Assembly (NCBI GenBank): GCA_947177685.1
Contig: CAMWVE010000030.1
Span: 1-34,341 of the forward strand
Direction: 5' to 3'
DNA: 34,341 nt
Source: an uncultured Porphyromonadaceae bacterium
GTDB lineage: Bacteria; Bacteroidota; Bacteroidia; Bacteroidales; Muribaculaceae
The position numbers were made by a program, and so were the translations under genes. The notes under the pieces are model-generated. The model ran no database searches and was not told the DNA's origin. It saw only the letters and a program-made list of their open reading frames with translations. This document shows, one piece after another, positions 18,413-26,368 of the stretch. Within the stretch, counting starts at the first letter, position 1; the number at the start of each line of letters is the position of its first letter.

Positions 18413-19257
18413 TGGCTGACAACTATCTGGAACGGAAAATGGAGGAGCACCGGTCAGGTGGCGCCGCTCCCCGCCGCAAGAAATCTCTTGTGGCAGGCAA
18501 GCGCAGCGGTGAGCTGACGGTGAAATTCCCTCCGCGCCGGGTGCTTGTCACCGGTGGTGCCAACGGCATTGGTCGTGCCGTGGTCGAGGCGTTCCGCAAG
18601 GCTGACTGCACGGTGGATTTCATTGACATAGACCGCAAAGCCGGACAGCTGACGGCGCAGCAGACCGGCGCACGGTTCATTCCGGCAGATCTGGCTGATG
18701 CCGAGCAACTCGAGCAGGCGCTTGACCTTGTGCTGAAGTCACGAGGCGACATTGATGTGGTGGTGAGCAATGCCGGCATAGCCGAGTTCCGTCCGCTTGT
18801 CGACCTTGACACGGCAGCCTTTGACCATCTGCAGCATGTGAACCTCCGTCCTGCCATAATCATAGCCCGCCGGCTGGCTCTGCATCGTCAGGCGGTCACG
18901 AATCCATGGGGTGGGAGGGTGATACTGATCAGCTCGTCGCGCCATCTGCAGAGCGAAAGTGGCACCGAGGCTTACTCGGCGTCGAAAGGGGCGCTGGCGT
19001 CGCTGACCCATGCCCTGATGATGTCGCTCGCCCCTTACGGCATCACTGTCAACTCCATCTCGCCGGGGTGGATTGAGACCGATCCGGAGGCACACCACAC
19101 CCCCGAGGACCGCAGCCAGCATCCGTCAGGCAGGGTAGGGGTGCCTGATGACATAGCCCGTGCCGCACTGTTTCTCGCCCTGCCTGACAATAACTTCATC
19201 AACGGCGCCGACATTGTGATTGACGGCGGCATGACCCACCGGATGATATATGTTTAA
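18412..19257 (+). CDS. Short-chain dehydrogenase/reductase
   Basis: A 281-residue NAD(P)-dependent oxidoreductase. Family signatures are TGGANGIG (47-54, cofactor loop), NAG (120-122), a catalytic Ser in SSS (174-176), Y188-SAS-K192, and SPGWIETDP after the active site. The substrate is unknown. The first 40 residues are a basic extension (ERKMEEHRSGG, PRRKKSLVAGKR) that precedes the Rossmann fold and is unusual for the family. Its ATG shares one base with the stop of the barrel gene (TGATG), so it is the third gene of the operon. Why a cytosolic reductase is coupled to two envelope genes is unclear. Confidence 0.92.
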   Translation: MADNYLERKMEEHRSGGAAPRRKKSLVAGKRSGELTVKFPPRRVLVTGGANGIGRAVVEAFRKADCTVDFIDIDRKAGQLTAQQTGARFIPADLADAEQLEQALDLVLKSRGDIDVVVSNAGIAEFRPLVDLDTAAFDHLQHVNLRPAIIIARRLALHRQAVTNPWGGRVILISSSRHLQSESGTEAYSASKGALASLTHALMMSLAPYGITVNSISPGWIETDPEAHHTPEDRSQHPSGRVGVPDDIARAALFLALPDNNFINGADIVIDGGMTHRMIYV

Positions 19258-19330
19258 CCCCCGCGTTCCGTTTAAATTTAACCCCGAGATTTCCACCACG
19301 TTTAAGAATTAACCCCGCGTTTTCAACTGA
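19251..19330 (+). repeat. Three imperfect AACCCCGCG-type repeats
   Basis: TTTAACCCCCGCGTT, TTTAACCCCGAGATT and ATTAACCCCGCGTTTT occur in the 75-bp gap between the SDR and ArnT-like genes, about 27-32 bp apart, with GTTTAA between units. The first begins at the SDR stop codon. Function unknown; possibly a regulatory array or decayed duplications. Confidence 0.55.
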
Positions 19331-19332
19331 CA

Positions 19333-21024
19333 ATGTTCCTTATTCGCCCCACTGCAAAAAATTTGCTTATACTGCTGCTGTTGCTGTTCATACCCTTCTT
19401 GGGGTTCACCCTTTTCAACACCAAGGGCGAGCCGCGCGAAGCGGTGGTAGCGATGTCGATGCTTCAGCAGCACGACTGGATTCTGCCGGTCAGCAACGGA
19501 GCCGACATACCTTATAAGCCGCCGATGCTGGCATGGTGCATAGCTGCCGTGTCCAAGCTGTTGGGCGGTGAGGTGACCGAATACACCTCACGAATCCCCT
19601 CGGCAGTAGCCATGATTGTCATGACCATGGGTGTGTTCTGCACCATACGTCGGCGTATGGACGCCGTCACGGCGTTCGTCACCTGCCTGATGATGATGAC
19701 CTGCTTTGAGCTGCAGCGCGCTGCCACGTCGTGTCGCGTGGACATGCTCAACACCATGTTCATGGTGATGGCTATGCTGCTGTTTTTCAAAAGTTACGAT
19801 TCGGCGCGACGGCGCATCATCACCTTCGGATTTATATTGATGATGAGCGGTGCCACGCTGACAAAAGGTCCGGTGGGAGTAATCCTGCCCTGCGGTGTGG
19901 CATGGCTCCACATGCTTGTCAGCGGCGAGCGGTGGTGGCGCGCCACATGGCAGACCGCTTTCTGCGGCTTCTGTGCCCTGCTGCTTCCCGCACTGTGGTA
20001 TTACGCCGCTTGGCAACGTGGAGGCGACGAGTTTTACAGGCTCATGATGGAGGAGAACTTCGGCAGAATGACAGGCTCCATGAGCTATTCGTCGCATGAG
20101 AATCCGTGGTATTACAACATCATGACCATGCTCACCGGCATGCTGCCTTACACTCTGCTCGGCGTAATGTCGCTTGCATTGGTGCGCTTCAAGGGTGTCA
20201 GCCTGTCGCCGCGCCGCCTGTGGCAGAAGCTGCGTGAAGCCAATCCGTGGAACCGCTATGCCATCATAATCTTCGTCACGGTGTTTGTTTTCTATTGTAT
20301 TCCGGCAAGCAAGCGCAGTGTTTACCTGCTGCCGCTCTACCCATCGCTTGCCTATGCCATGGCACTGCTTGCCCTGTGGCTCTGCGGGAGGTCGCCGCGC
20401 ATTGTCCGCATTTTTGCCGGAATCATATCCGCGCTGCCGTTCATTGCCATTGCCGCTTTCGCCGCAGTGAAGATCATGCGTCCCGAATCACCGCGTCTTT
20501 CAACCCAGCAGCTCATCGACGGCGTTCTGTCAGAACCGGTGGGTGTGGCGGCTGTGGTCACGTTAGTGCTGATGACCCTGATGGCTGTTCTGCTCATCCG
20601 CGGCATCCGTCGCGGCGAGTCGTCGACCCTGTTTCAGTTCACGCTTTTGACCGTCTATACGATTTTTTTAGCTTTTGAAGCATATTTTCAACCGGCTGTT
20701 TTAAATGGAAAAAGCGATAAAAAAGTGGCGCAAGAGCTTTATTTACAGGGATTTGGCGAAGAACGTCAGCTCCACGGGTGGTTAAATGACTCACTTTTAC
20801 GCTTCTACACCGTGAACTTTTATTTGAACAACAGTGTTATTAATTGTGAAAAAACCTATAAAACTCTTCCACAGGAGTTTATAATAGGTGAAAGCGACTT
20901 TCAGCAACATTGTCAACCGGAGTATGGCGACGACTATGAATTGCGTGTCATAGAACGATTTAACCACCGTAGTTGCGATCTTGGACAGCCGATTTTGCTG
21001 GTAGAAGTGGTAAAAAAAGAGTGA
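19333..21024 (+). CDS. ArnT/PMT-like glycosyltransferase (GT39/83-type)
   Basis: A 563-residue integral membrane protein with about ten or more hydrophobic segments, beginning LLILLLLLFIPFLGF. The first periplasmic loop carries GEPREAV (32-38), the acidic/Arg motif of lipid-linked sugar transferases such as ArnT, and YKPPMLAW follows. The motif TLTKGPVGVILP occurs near residue 180. Such enzymes move a sugar from a polyprenyl-phosphate carrier onto lipid A, protein or glycan at the periplasmic face; the acceptor here is unknown. The last 130 residues are a soluble domain. From about 20640 the DNA becomes clearly more AT-rich than the rest of the gene, which may mark a replaced or differently constrained C-terminus. 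Confidence 0.88.
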   Translation: MFLIRPTAKNLLILLLLLFIPFLGFTLFNTKGEPREAVVAMSMLQQHDWILPVSNGADIPYKPPMLAWCIAAVSKLLGGEVTEYTSRIPSAVAMIVMTMGVFCTIRRRMDAVTAFVTCLMMMTCFELQRAATSCRVDMLNTMFMVMAMLLFFKSYDSARRRIITFGFILMMSGATLTKGPVGVILPCGVAWLHMLVSGERWWRATWQTAFCGFCALLLPALWYYAAWQRGGDEFYRLMMEENFGRMTGSMSYSSHENPWYYNIMTMLTGMLPYTLLGVMSLALVRFKGVSLSPRRLWQKLREANPWNRYAIIIFVTVFVFYCIPASKRSVYLLPLYPSLAYAMALLALWLCGRSPRIVRIFAGIISALPFIAIAAFAAVKIMRPESPRLSTQQLIDGVLSEPVGVAAVVTLVLMTLMAVLLIRGIRRGESSTLFQFTLLTVYTIFLAFEAYFQPAVLNGKSDKKVAQELYLQGFGEERQLHGWLNDSLLRFYTVNFYLNNSVINCEKTYKTLPQEFIIGESDFQQHCQPEYGDDYELRVIERFNHRSCDLGQPILLVEVVKKE

Positions 21025-21069
21025 TAACGCCAAAAAATGAAAAAAAACAGACTTATTTAGCAAAAAAAT

Positions 21070-21101
21070 TTTGTAAAATTCAATAAATGTTAATAACTTT
21101 G
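21070..21101 (+). promoter_or_regulatory. Strong consensus promoter of the OmpA-family gene
   Basis: TTTG (21070-21073), then 20 bp, then TAACTTTG (21094-21101): a full -33/-7 match. The predicted leader is about 26 nt. It fits the high expression implied by the gene's biased codon use. Confidence 0.8.
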
Positions 21102-21133
21102 TCCGGAATTATTAAAAAGTAAATCGAATCAAT

Positions 21134-22282
21134 ATGAAAAAACTTTTCCTTATGGCAGCTTTGGCACTCGGTGTAGTGTCAGCCCAAGCACAAACTGTTG
21201 AAGGTAGCAAGTTTACTGACAACTGGTCTATTGGTCTCAAAGGCGGTATGACTACCCAGATGAAGCACAGCGCATTCTTTGGTGACGCCCGCGGTATCGC
21301 AGGTATCGAAATCCGCAAACAGATTACTCCTTCTTTCGGCATTGGTGCTGAAGGAGAATGGACAGTAAATACTTCTTCATGGTTCGCAGTTAAGTCTCCC
21401 ACAGTATTTGATCACCACTATGTTGGCATGTTCGGTGCTGTCAACCTGATGAACCTCTTCGGTGGTTACAACGGCACACCCCGTACTTTTGAAATGGAAG
21501 CAGTAACCGGTATCGGCTGGCTCCACGCTTACGGTCACAAAGTTGAAATGATGGAAGATCCCAACACCCTCGGTGCAAAAGTAGGTGTGAACTTCAACTT
21601 CAACCTCGGCGAATCAAAAGCATGGACCATCGGCATCAAACCCGCTATCGTCTGGAACCTCCTCTCTAATGGTAACAACCACGGTTATGCTTGCCAGTTC
21701 AACGCTAATCGCGCAGTTGTAGAACTGATGGCAGGTGTTACTTACCACTTCAAGAACAGCAACGGTACTCACTCATTTGTTCTCGCCCGTCTCTACGACC
21801 AGAACGAAATCGACGCTCTCAACCAGCAGATCAACGGTCTGAAGGCTGACCTCGAAAACTGCTCTAACAACACCGCTGCTCTCCAGCAGAAAGTTAACAA
21901 CCTGCAGAACGAACTCGATGCTTGCAACAAAAAAGCTCCCATCGTGAAAGAAGTTTACAAAGATCTCAACAACGTTCACTACGTATTCTTCCGCCTCGGT
22001 TCTTCTTACATTCAGGAAAACCAGAAACCCAGCATCGAAATGACTGCTAACTCACTGAAAGAAAACGCTAACACAACTGTTGATATCATCGGTTACGCTT
22101 CACCCGAAGGTTCTAAAGCTATCAACGAACGCCTTTCACAGCGTCGTGCTGATGCCGTTAAGAACGTCCTCGTTAAGAAATATGGCATCGATGCAAGCCG
22201 CATCAGCGCTACCGGTGCAGGTGTAGGTGACAAGTTCTCTGTTCCCTCTTGGAACCGCGTTGCTATCTCAACTGTAAAATAA
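21134..22282 (+). CDS. OmpA-family outer-membrane porin
   Basis: A 382-residue outer-membrane protein. Signal peptide MKKLFLMAALALGVVSAQAQ; an eight-stranded barrel-like N-terminal domain (about 28-220, DNWSIGLKGGMTTQ, EGEWTVNTSSWFAVK); a coiled-coil linker (about 225-270, NEIDALNQQINGLKADLENC, LQQKVNNLQNELDACNKK); and a C-terminal OmpA peptidoglycan-binding domain (about 280-382, VFFRLGSSYI, VDIIGYASPEGSKAINERLS, RADAVKNVLVKKYGID). It ties the outer membrane to the cell wall. Codons are strongly restricted (GGT, AAC, CGC, CTC, GCT), which together with the perfect promoter and strong terminator implies one of the most abundant proteins of the cell. Confidence 0.94.
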   Translation: MKKLFLMAALALGVVSAQAQTVEGSKFTDNWSIGLKGGMTTQMKHSAFFGDARGIAGIEIRKQITPSFGIGAEGEWTVNTSSWFAVKSPTVFDHHYVGMFGAVNLMNLFGGYNGTPRTFEMEAVTGIGWLHAYGHKVEMMEDPNTLGAKVGVNFNFNLGESKAWTIGIKPAIVWNLLSNGNNHGYACQFNANRAVVELMAGVTYHFKNSNGTHSFVLARLYDQNEIDALNQQINGLKADLENCSNNTAALQQKVNNLQNELDACNKKAPIVKEVYKDLNNVHYVFFRLGSSYIQENQKPSIEMTANSLKENANTTVDIIGYASPEGSKAINERLSQRRADAVKNVLVKKYGIDASRISATGAGVGDKFSVPSWNRVAISTVK

Positions 22283-22307
22283 TTTCAGATTGAAAATAAC
22301 CCACTTG

Positions 22308-22340
22308 GGAGGTGTGCCGAAAGGCGCACCTCCTTTTTTT
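22308..22340 (+). terminator. Rho-independent terminator of the OmpA-family gene
   Basis: GGAGGTGTGCC (22308-22318), loop GAAA, GGCGCACCTCC (22323-22333, one G-T pair), then seven T residues. It is 25 bp after the stop codon. Confidence 0.92.
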
Positions 22341-22348
22341 GTAAGTTG

Positions 22349-22470
22349 ATTGGTCTAATGGGACTAATGGGACTGATGGGACTAATGAGACTGCTGGGGC
22401 TGATGGGGCTGATGGGACTAATGGAACTAATGGGGCTGATGAGGCTAATGAGACTAATGGGGCTGATGAG
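22349..22470 (+). repeat. 9-bp tandem repeat array, copy R4
   Basis: About thirteen in-phase units reading CTAATGGGA, CTGATGGGG, CTAATGAGA and similar. It lies between the ompA-like terminator and the GH9 promoter, and its end is within about 15 bp of the GH9 -33 element. It produces a spurious Met-Gly-Leu reading frame. Confidence 0.9.
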
Positions 22471-22483
22471 TGGGAGACGGAAG

Positions 22484-22515
22484 TTTGTAAATGTCGGGAG
22501 TTTTACTTATCTTTG
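22484..22515 (+). promoter_or_regulatory. Promoter of the GH9 gene
   Basis: TTTG (22484-22487), 20-bp spacer, TATCTTTG (22508-22515). The predicted start is about 14 nt before the ATG at 22536, so the leader is very short. Confidence 0.75.
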
Positions 22516-22535
22516 CAATACTAACCCGTTGAATC

Positions 22536-24302
22536 ATGAAAAAACTGATAATTTCTTCTTTTTTGCTTTCAGGAGCAGTGTTGCTGCATGCCGACAGTTC
22601 AGCTATACGAGTAAATCAGGTTGGATACCGTCCGGGCGATATTAAGGCAGCTGTATTGATGCTTGAATCACCTGCTGACCCTCAGGTGAAAATAGTGAAT
22701 CTGACCACAGATGAGGTTTTTGCGCCTGACTCGGTGGTGGCTGTGACTCCATGGGATCCTATGGCGGAGTGCTCACGCATATATTTCTCTTCCATAATTG
22801 CTCCGGGCAAGTATAAGATTTTGACGGACAATGAGATTGAATCGCCGGAATTTACCATCGGAAAGGATGTTTTCGCGGGTCTGCAGGAGCTTCCGCTTCA
22901 CTACATGCGTCAGCAACGGTGTGGCTATAATCCTTGTCTGGACACTTACTGCCATCAGCTTGACGGTCTGCTGGTGCTCAGCGGCGATGATGACGGCAAG
23001 CATGTTGACGTGACCGGCGGATGGCATGACGCCAGCGACTATCTGCAGTATCTGACGACTTCTGCAAACGCGGTGTTCCAGATGCTTTTCGCCTATCAGG
23101 AGAATCCTGAAGGTTGGGCTGATGAATATGACGCGGCGGGTAAAAAGGGCTCCAACGGTGTGCCGGATATCCTCGATGAGGCGCGCTGGGGACTGGAGTG
23201 GATGGTGAAGATGAATCCGTCAGACTCGCTGTTCCTCAACCAGATAGCGGATGACCGCGACCACCATTTCTATGGACTGCCGGCTGACGACACCGCGGAC
23301 TATGGGTGGGGACCGGGCAAGGAACGCCCTGTTTATCCTTGCTCCGGCAAGCCTTACGGTCTGCGCAAGAATAAGAATGACAGCAAGGGTCTGGCATCGT
23401 CAGTGGGCAAATTTGCCTCTTCTTTTACGCTTGGAGCGCAGATTTTCGGCTCGCTTGACTCTGTGTTCGCCGCTGACCTTGAACGCCGTGCAGCGAACGC
23501 ATACGAGGTTGCAAAGGCTAATCCCGGTGCGTGCCAGACTGCTCCCTGTGTGTCGCCATACTACTATGAGGAGGATAACTGGGTGGATGATATGGAGCTT
23601 GCTGCCATGATGCGCTATAATGCTACGGCTGACCGCCGTTTCCACCGCGATGCCGTGGATTTCGGTCGCATGGAACCGGTGACTCCGTGGATGGGTGCTG
23701 ACTCGGCACATCACTATCAGTGGTATCCGTTCATAAACCTCGGTCATGTGATGCTGGCGCGTCAGGGCGAGACTCCCAAGGTGCGCAAGGAGTTTATCCG
23801 CAATATGCGCTCCGGTCTGGAGCGTGTGGAGCAGCGTGCCGACAATGCGTTCAAGTGCGGTCTGCCCTTCATCTGGTGCTCCAATAACCTCGATGTGGCG
23901 CTTGTGACTCAGGCTATGCTCTACCGTGAACTGACGGGCGACAACCGCTTCCTTGAGCTTGAGACTGCTGCGCGTGACTGGCTGATGGGTTGCAATCCGT
24001 GGGGGAAAACCATGATTGTGGGGCTTACGCCTGACTGTGACTCTCCGACTGACCCGCACTCGGCACTGTCGCATGTTCACCACATTCCCACCACGGGCGG
24101 ATTGGTGGATGGTCCGGTGTCGGCATATATTTTCAACTCTCTGCGTGGTGTGCATCTGGAGCGTGAGGATGCCTACGCTCCTTATCAGAACACTACGGTG
24201 GTCTATCACGATGACAATGCTGACTATTCTTCGAACGAGCCTACAATGGACGGCACTGCCTCTATGACTTATTTCCTCAGTTCGCTGGCTGCGGGGAAGT
24301 GA
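22536..24302 (+). CDS. Glycoside hydrolase family 9 (cellulase-type)
   Basis: A 588-residue exported enzyme with a short signal peptide (MKKLIISSFLLSGAVLLHA). An N-terminal Ig-like domain (about 22-105, IRVNQVGYRPGDIKAAVL) is followed by an alpha/alpha-barrel GH9 domain. Catalytic features are GGWHDASDY (161-169) with the paired Asp residues D165 and D168, the NGVPDILDEARWGLEW segment (207-222), HSALSHVHHIP near the substrate cleft, and the acid E568 in SSNEPTMDGTA. GH9 enzymes invert beta-1,4-glucan bonds; some act on mixed-linkage glucan, xyloglucan or amino-sugar polymers, and the substrate cannot be chosen from the sequence. It has its own promoter and stands alone, without SusC/SusD or other polysaccharide-locus genes nearby. 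The T9SS tail is absent. Confidence 0.92.
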   Translation: MKKLIISSFLLSGAVLLHADSSAIRVNQVGYRPGDIKAAVLMLESPADPQVKIVNLTTDEVFAPDSVVAVTPWDPMAECSRIYFSSIIAPGKYKILTDNEIESPEFTIGKDVFAGLQELPLHYMRQQRCGYNPCLDTYCHQLDGLLVLSGDDDGKHVDVTGGWHDASDYLQYLTTSANAVFQMLFAYQENPEGWADEYDAAGKKGSNGVPDILDEARWGLEWMVKMNPSDSLFLNQIADDRDHHFYGLPADDTADYGWGPGKERPVYPCSGKPYGLRKNKNDSKGLASSVGKFASSFTLGAQIFGSLDSVFAADLERRAANAYEVAKANPGACQTAPCVSPYYYEEDNWVDDMELAAMMRYNATADRRFHRDAVDFGRMEPVTPWMGADSAHHYQWYPFINLGHVMLARQGETPKVRKEFIRNMRSGLERVEQRADNAFKCGLPFIWCSNNLDVALVTQAMLYRELTGDNRFLELETAARDWLMGCNPWGKTMIVGLTPDCDSPTDPHSALSHVHHIPTTGGLVDGPVSAYIFNSLRGVHLEREDAYAPYQNTTVVYHDDNADYSSNEPTMDGTASMTYFLSSLAAGK

Positions 24303-24306
24303 GGGG

Positions 24307-24347
24307 AAGTAGGAAGTTATAGTTATGAGGTGGTTTTTAGTTGATTA
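24307..24347 (+). repeat. AT-rich interspersed repeat (family 3)
   Basis: AAGTTATAGTTATGAGGTGG then TTTTTAGTTGATTAG, immediately upstream of the 9-bp repeat array. Same order of modules as at 34011-34091. Confidence 0.6.
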
Positions 24348-24349
24348 GT

Positions 24350-24421
24350 CCAATGGGGCTAATGGGACCTATGGGATTAATAAGACTAATGGGACCTATG
24401 GGGCTAATAAGGCTAATGGGA
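24350..24421 (-). repeat. 9-bp tandem repeat array, copy R5
   Basis: Eight units, CTAATGGGA / CCTATGGGA / CTAATAAGG type on the plus strand. It occupies the convergent gap and runs into the minus-strand TPR-like gene: the last unit, read TCC CAT TAG, supplies its final Ser and His codons and its stop. Confidence 0.85.
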
Positions 24422-25168
24422 AGAGGGCGCGGTCAGTTGATTGAGGCGGGCTGTGACGAAGGGGGTTGGTTTGAGTTCGTTGGCATGGGTGAGGAATCGG
24501 TGGGCATTGCGCTGATCGTCAGCGTTGAGTGTCTGCACCCAACGGTTGAAGTAGTAGTTGGCGAGATAAAGGGTGGCGTTGTAGTCTGAGGGGTTGAAGT
24601 AGAGGACCTGACGGAAGGTGAGCATGGCTTTTTCGGTTTCTCCTTTGAGGAGATACCCCTCGGCAAGAATGGAGAGGAAGTCGGTGTTGTCGGGTAGTCC
24701 TTCGAGCATTATCTTGCTGAATTCCACCATTTTGGCACCGTCGCGGCGGAAGCAGTAGTAGTCGAGCAGATAGTTGTCGATGGTTCGCAGCAGCCACGGA
24801 TGGGTGTCCTTTACGTCGATTAGAAAGTTTTCGTAGAGGTCGGAGCGCCCGAGTGTGAATGACTCGGTTTTTACGTTGGTAAAGACGGAGTCGAAGGGCA
24901 CTTTGTTTTTCATGGCAAGGTCAAGCAGCGCCACTGCAGCGGCGGAGTCATCAGTCATGGCTGATGAGATTATGGCACGGGCGTAGAGCCGGGGCAGGGT
25001 GGGTCGCTGCTCAATCATGAGAGAGAGCATGGCGGCGGCTCCCCGCCATTCGCGGGCGTTGTAGAACATCTGCTCTTTTTTGGCGAGCATGTTGTAGTCG
25101 TTGCTTTCGTCAGCGAGTGTGGCAGGCACTGTGAGCAGCAGTGAGAGCAGTAGAAGGAGTGTGCGCAT
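24413..25168 (-). CDS. Exported TPR-like protein
   Basis: A 251-residue exported protein. I start it at 25168 because MRTLLLLLSLLLTVPATLA is a clean signal peptide; the frame extends 19 residues further to 25225 without a better start. Helical pairs with TPR spacing are seen, for example AREWRGAAAMLSLMIEQRP and NTDFLSILAEGYLLKGETEK followed by AMLTFRQVLYFNPSDYN. It is the only plus-to-minus exception right of the candidate origin and is divergent from manC. Its last two residues and stop codon come from the 9-bp repeat R5, so the C-terminus may have been reset by that array. Partner and role unknown. Confidence 0.82.
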   Translation of the reverse strand: MRTLLLLLSLLLTVPATLADESNDYNMLAKKEQMFYNAREWRGAAAMLSLMIEQRPTLPRLYARAIISSAMTDDSAAAVALLDLAMKNKVPFDSVFTNVKTESFTLGRSDLYENFLIDVKDTHPWLLRTIDNYLLDYYCFRRDGAKMVEFSKIMLEGLPDNTDFLSILAEGYLLKGETEKAMLTFRQVLYFNPSDYNATLYLANYYFNRWVQTLNADDQRNAHRFLTHANELKPTPFVTARLNQLTAPSSH

Positions 25169-25194
25169 GGTTGAATTGTGCGATAAAATTTCCA

Positions 25195-25202
25195 CAAAAA
25201 TA
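25195..25202 (-). promoter_or_regulatory. -7 box for the exported TPR-like gene
   Basis: On the minus strand TATTTTTG, 27 bp before the start codon at 25168. No clear -33 TTTG was found upstream. Confidence 0.5.
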
Positions 25203-25246
25203 CAAAATATTTGCATGGGTGGCATGGCTGATTGAAAAAAAAGTGC

Positions 25247-25254
25247 TAACTTAG
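25247..25254 (+). promoter_or_regulatory. Possible -7 box for manC
   Basis: TAACTTAG, one base off TAnnTTTG, 26 bp before the manC start. No well-spaced -33 element is visible, so this is weak. Confidence 0.3.
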
Positions 25255-25279
25255 CACAAAATCAACATCGATAAGCAAA

Positions 25280-26362
25280 ATGAACAGAAATCACAGATAT
25301 TGCGTGATTATGTGCGGCGGCATCGGGTCACGTTTCTGGCCCTACAGCCGCAGTTCACGCCCCAAACAGTTTCTTGATATATTAGGTACGGGCAGGTCGC
25401 TGCTCCAGATGAGTTATGACCGTATCCTGCCGATGGTGCCGAAGGAAAACGTGCTGTTTGTCACCAACGAGATGTATGCCCCCCTGATACGCGAGCAGTT
25501 GCCTGAGGTTGGGGAGGAGCAGATATTGTTGGAGCCGGCACGCCGCAACACGGCGCCTTGTATTGCATGGGCGGCGCATCACATCGCTGCCAAGGATCCT
25601 GAGGCGAGCATGATAGTGACGCCGAGCGATCATTTGATAACTCGCGAGGCTCTGTTTCAGGCGGCAGTGTCAGCAGGCTTTGATTTTGTGGAGCATAATG
25701 ACGCCCTGCTGACGCTCGGCATCAAACCGAGCCGTCCGGAGACGGGCTACGGATATATCCAGATTGGTGAGCCGTTCGAGAATGGTATTCACCGGGTAAA
25801 GACTTTCACCGAGAAGCCTGACGCGGAACTTGCGCGTGTGTTTTTGGAGAGCGGCGAGTTTTTCTGGAATTCAGGCATATTTTTGTGGAGCGCCCGCAGC
25901 ATCAAGCAGGCTCTGGAGCGTCATGCCCCCGATGTGGCACGCACGTTCAGCCGCGGCGAGGGTCTTTTCGGAACGCCTGAGGAGCGCCGTTTCATCGAGG
26001 AGAATTTTCCGGGTTGCCTGAGTATCTCGATAGACTTCGCGGTGATGGAGAAGGCTGACAATGTGTTTGTGGAGCCTGTGGAATTCGGGTGGAACGACCT
26101 CGGCACATGGAGCTCGATGCGCGACAATTCGCCGAAGAACCGCGATGGCAACGTGACTCACAACTGCGAGGGACTGATATACAATTCAACGGGCAATATC
26201 TTCGCTATCAATGACCGCAAGCTGGTGGTTGTTGACGGATTGAACGACTATATCATTGCTGACACTGGCGACGTTCTGCTGATATGCCCGATAGCCGAGG
26301 AGCAGCGCATCAAGCAGATGGTCAATGACGTGAAGCTGAAGTTCGGCGAGAAATATCTGTAG
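25280..26362 (+). CDS. manC: Mannose-1-phosphate guanylyltransferase
   Basis: A 360-residue cytosolic nucleotidyltransferase that makes GDP-mannose from mannose-1-phosphate and GTP, feeding O-antigen, capsule, fucose and protein-glycan synthesis. The signature GGIGSRFWPYSRSSRPKQFL lies at residues 13-32. Downstream motifs are PARRNTAPCIAWAA, VTPSDHLI, ETGYGYIQIG, FTEKPD, FFWNSGIFLW and FGWNDLGTWSS, all typical of the family. It is the short, single-function form without the isomerase domain. Only 6 bp separate its stop from ruvB, so the two are co-transcribed, an odd metabolic pairing. Confidence 0.95.
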   Translation: MNRNHRYCVIMCGGIGSRFWPYSRSSRPKQFLDILGTGRSLLQMSYDRILPMVPKENVLFVTNEMYAPLIREQLPEVGEEQILLEPARRNTAPCIAWAAHHIAAKDPEASMIVTPSDHLITREALFQAAVSAGFDFVEHNDALLTLGIKPSRPETGYGYIQIGEPFENGIHRVKTFTEKPDAELARVFLESGEFFWNSGIFLWSARSIKQALERHAPDVARTFSRGEGLFGTPEERRFIEENFPGCLSISIDFAVMEKADNVFVEPVEFGWNDLGTWSSMRDNSPKNRDGNVTHNCEGLIYNSTGNIFAINDRKLVVVDGLNDYIIADTGDVLLICPIAEEQRIKQMVNDVKLKFGEKYL

Positions 26363-26368
26363 CAGACA

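Noticed and set aside
22346-22645. Frame encoding repeated Met-Gly-Leu
   Set aside because: It is simply the 9-bp repeat array read in frame, running into the GH9 gene in another frame.
23400-24209. 269-residue minus-strand frame opposite the GH9 gene
   Set aside because: Shadow of the GH9 gene, whose catalytic motifs establish the real frame.
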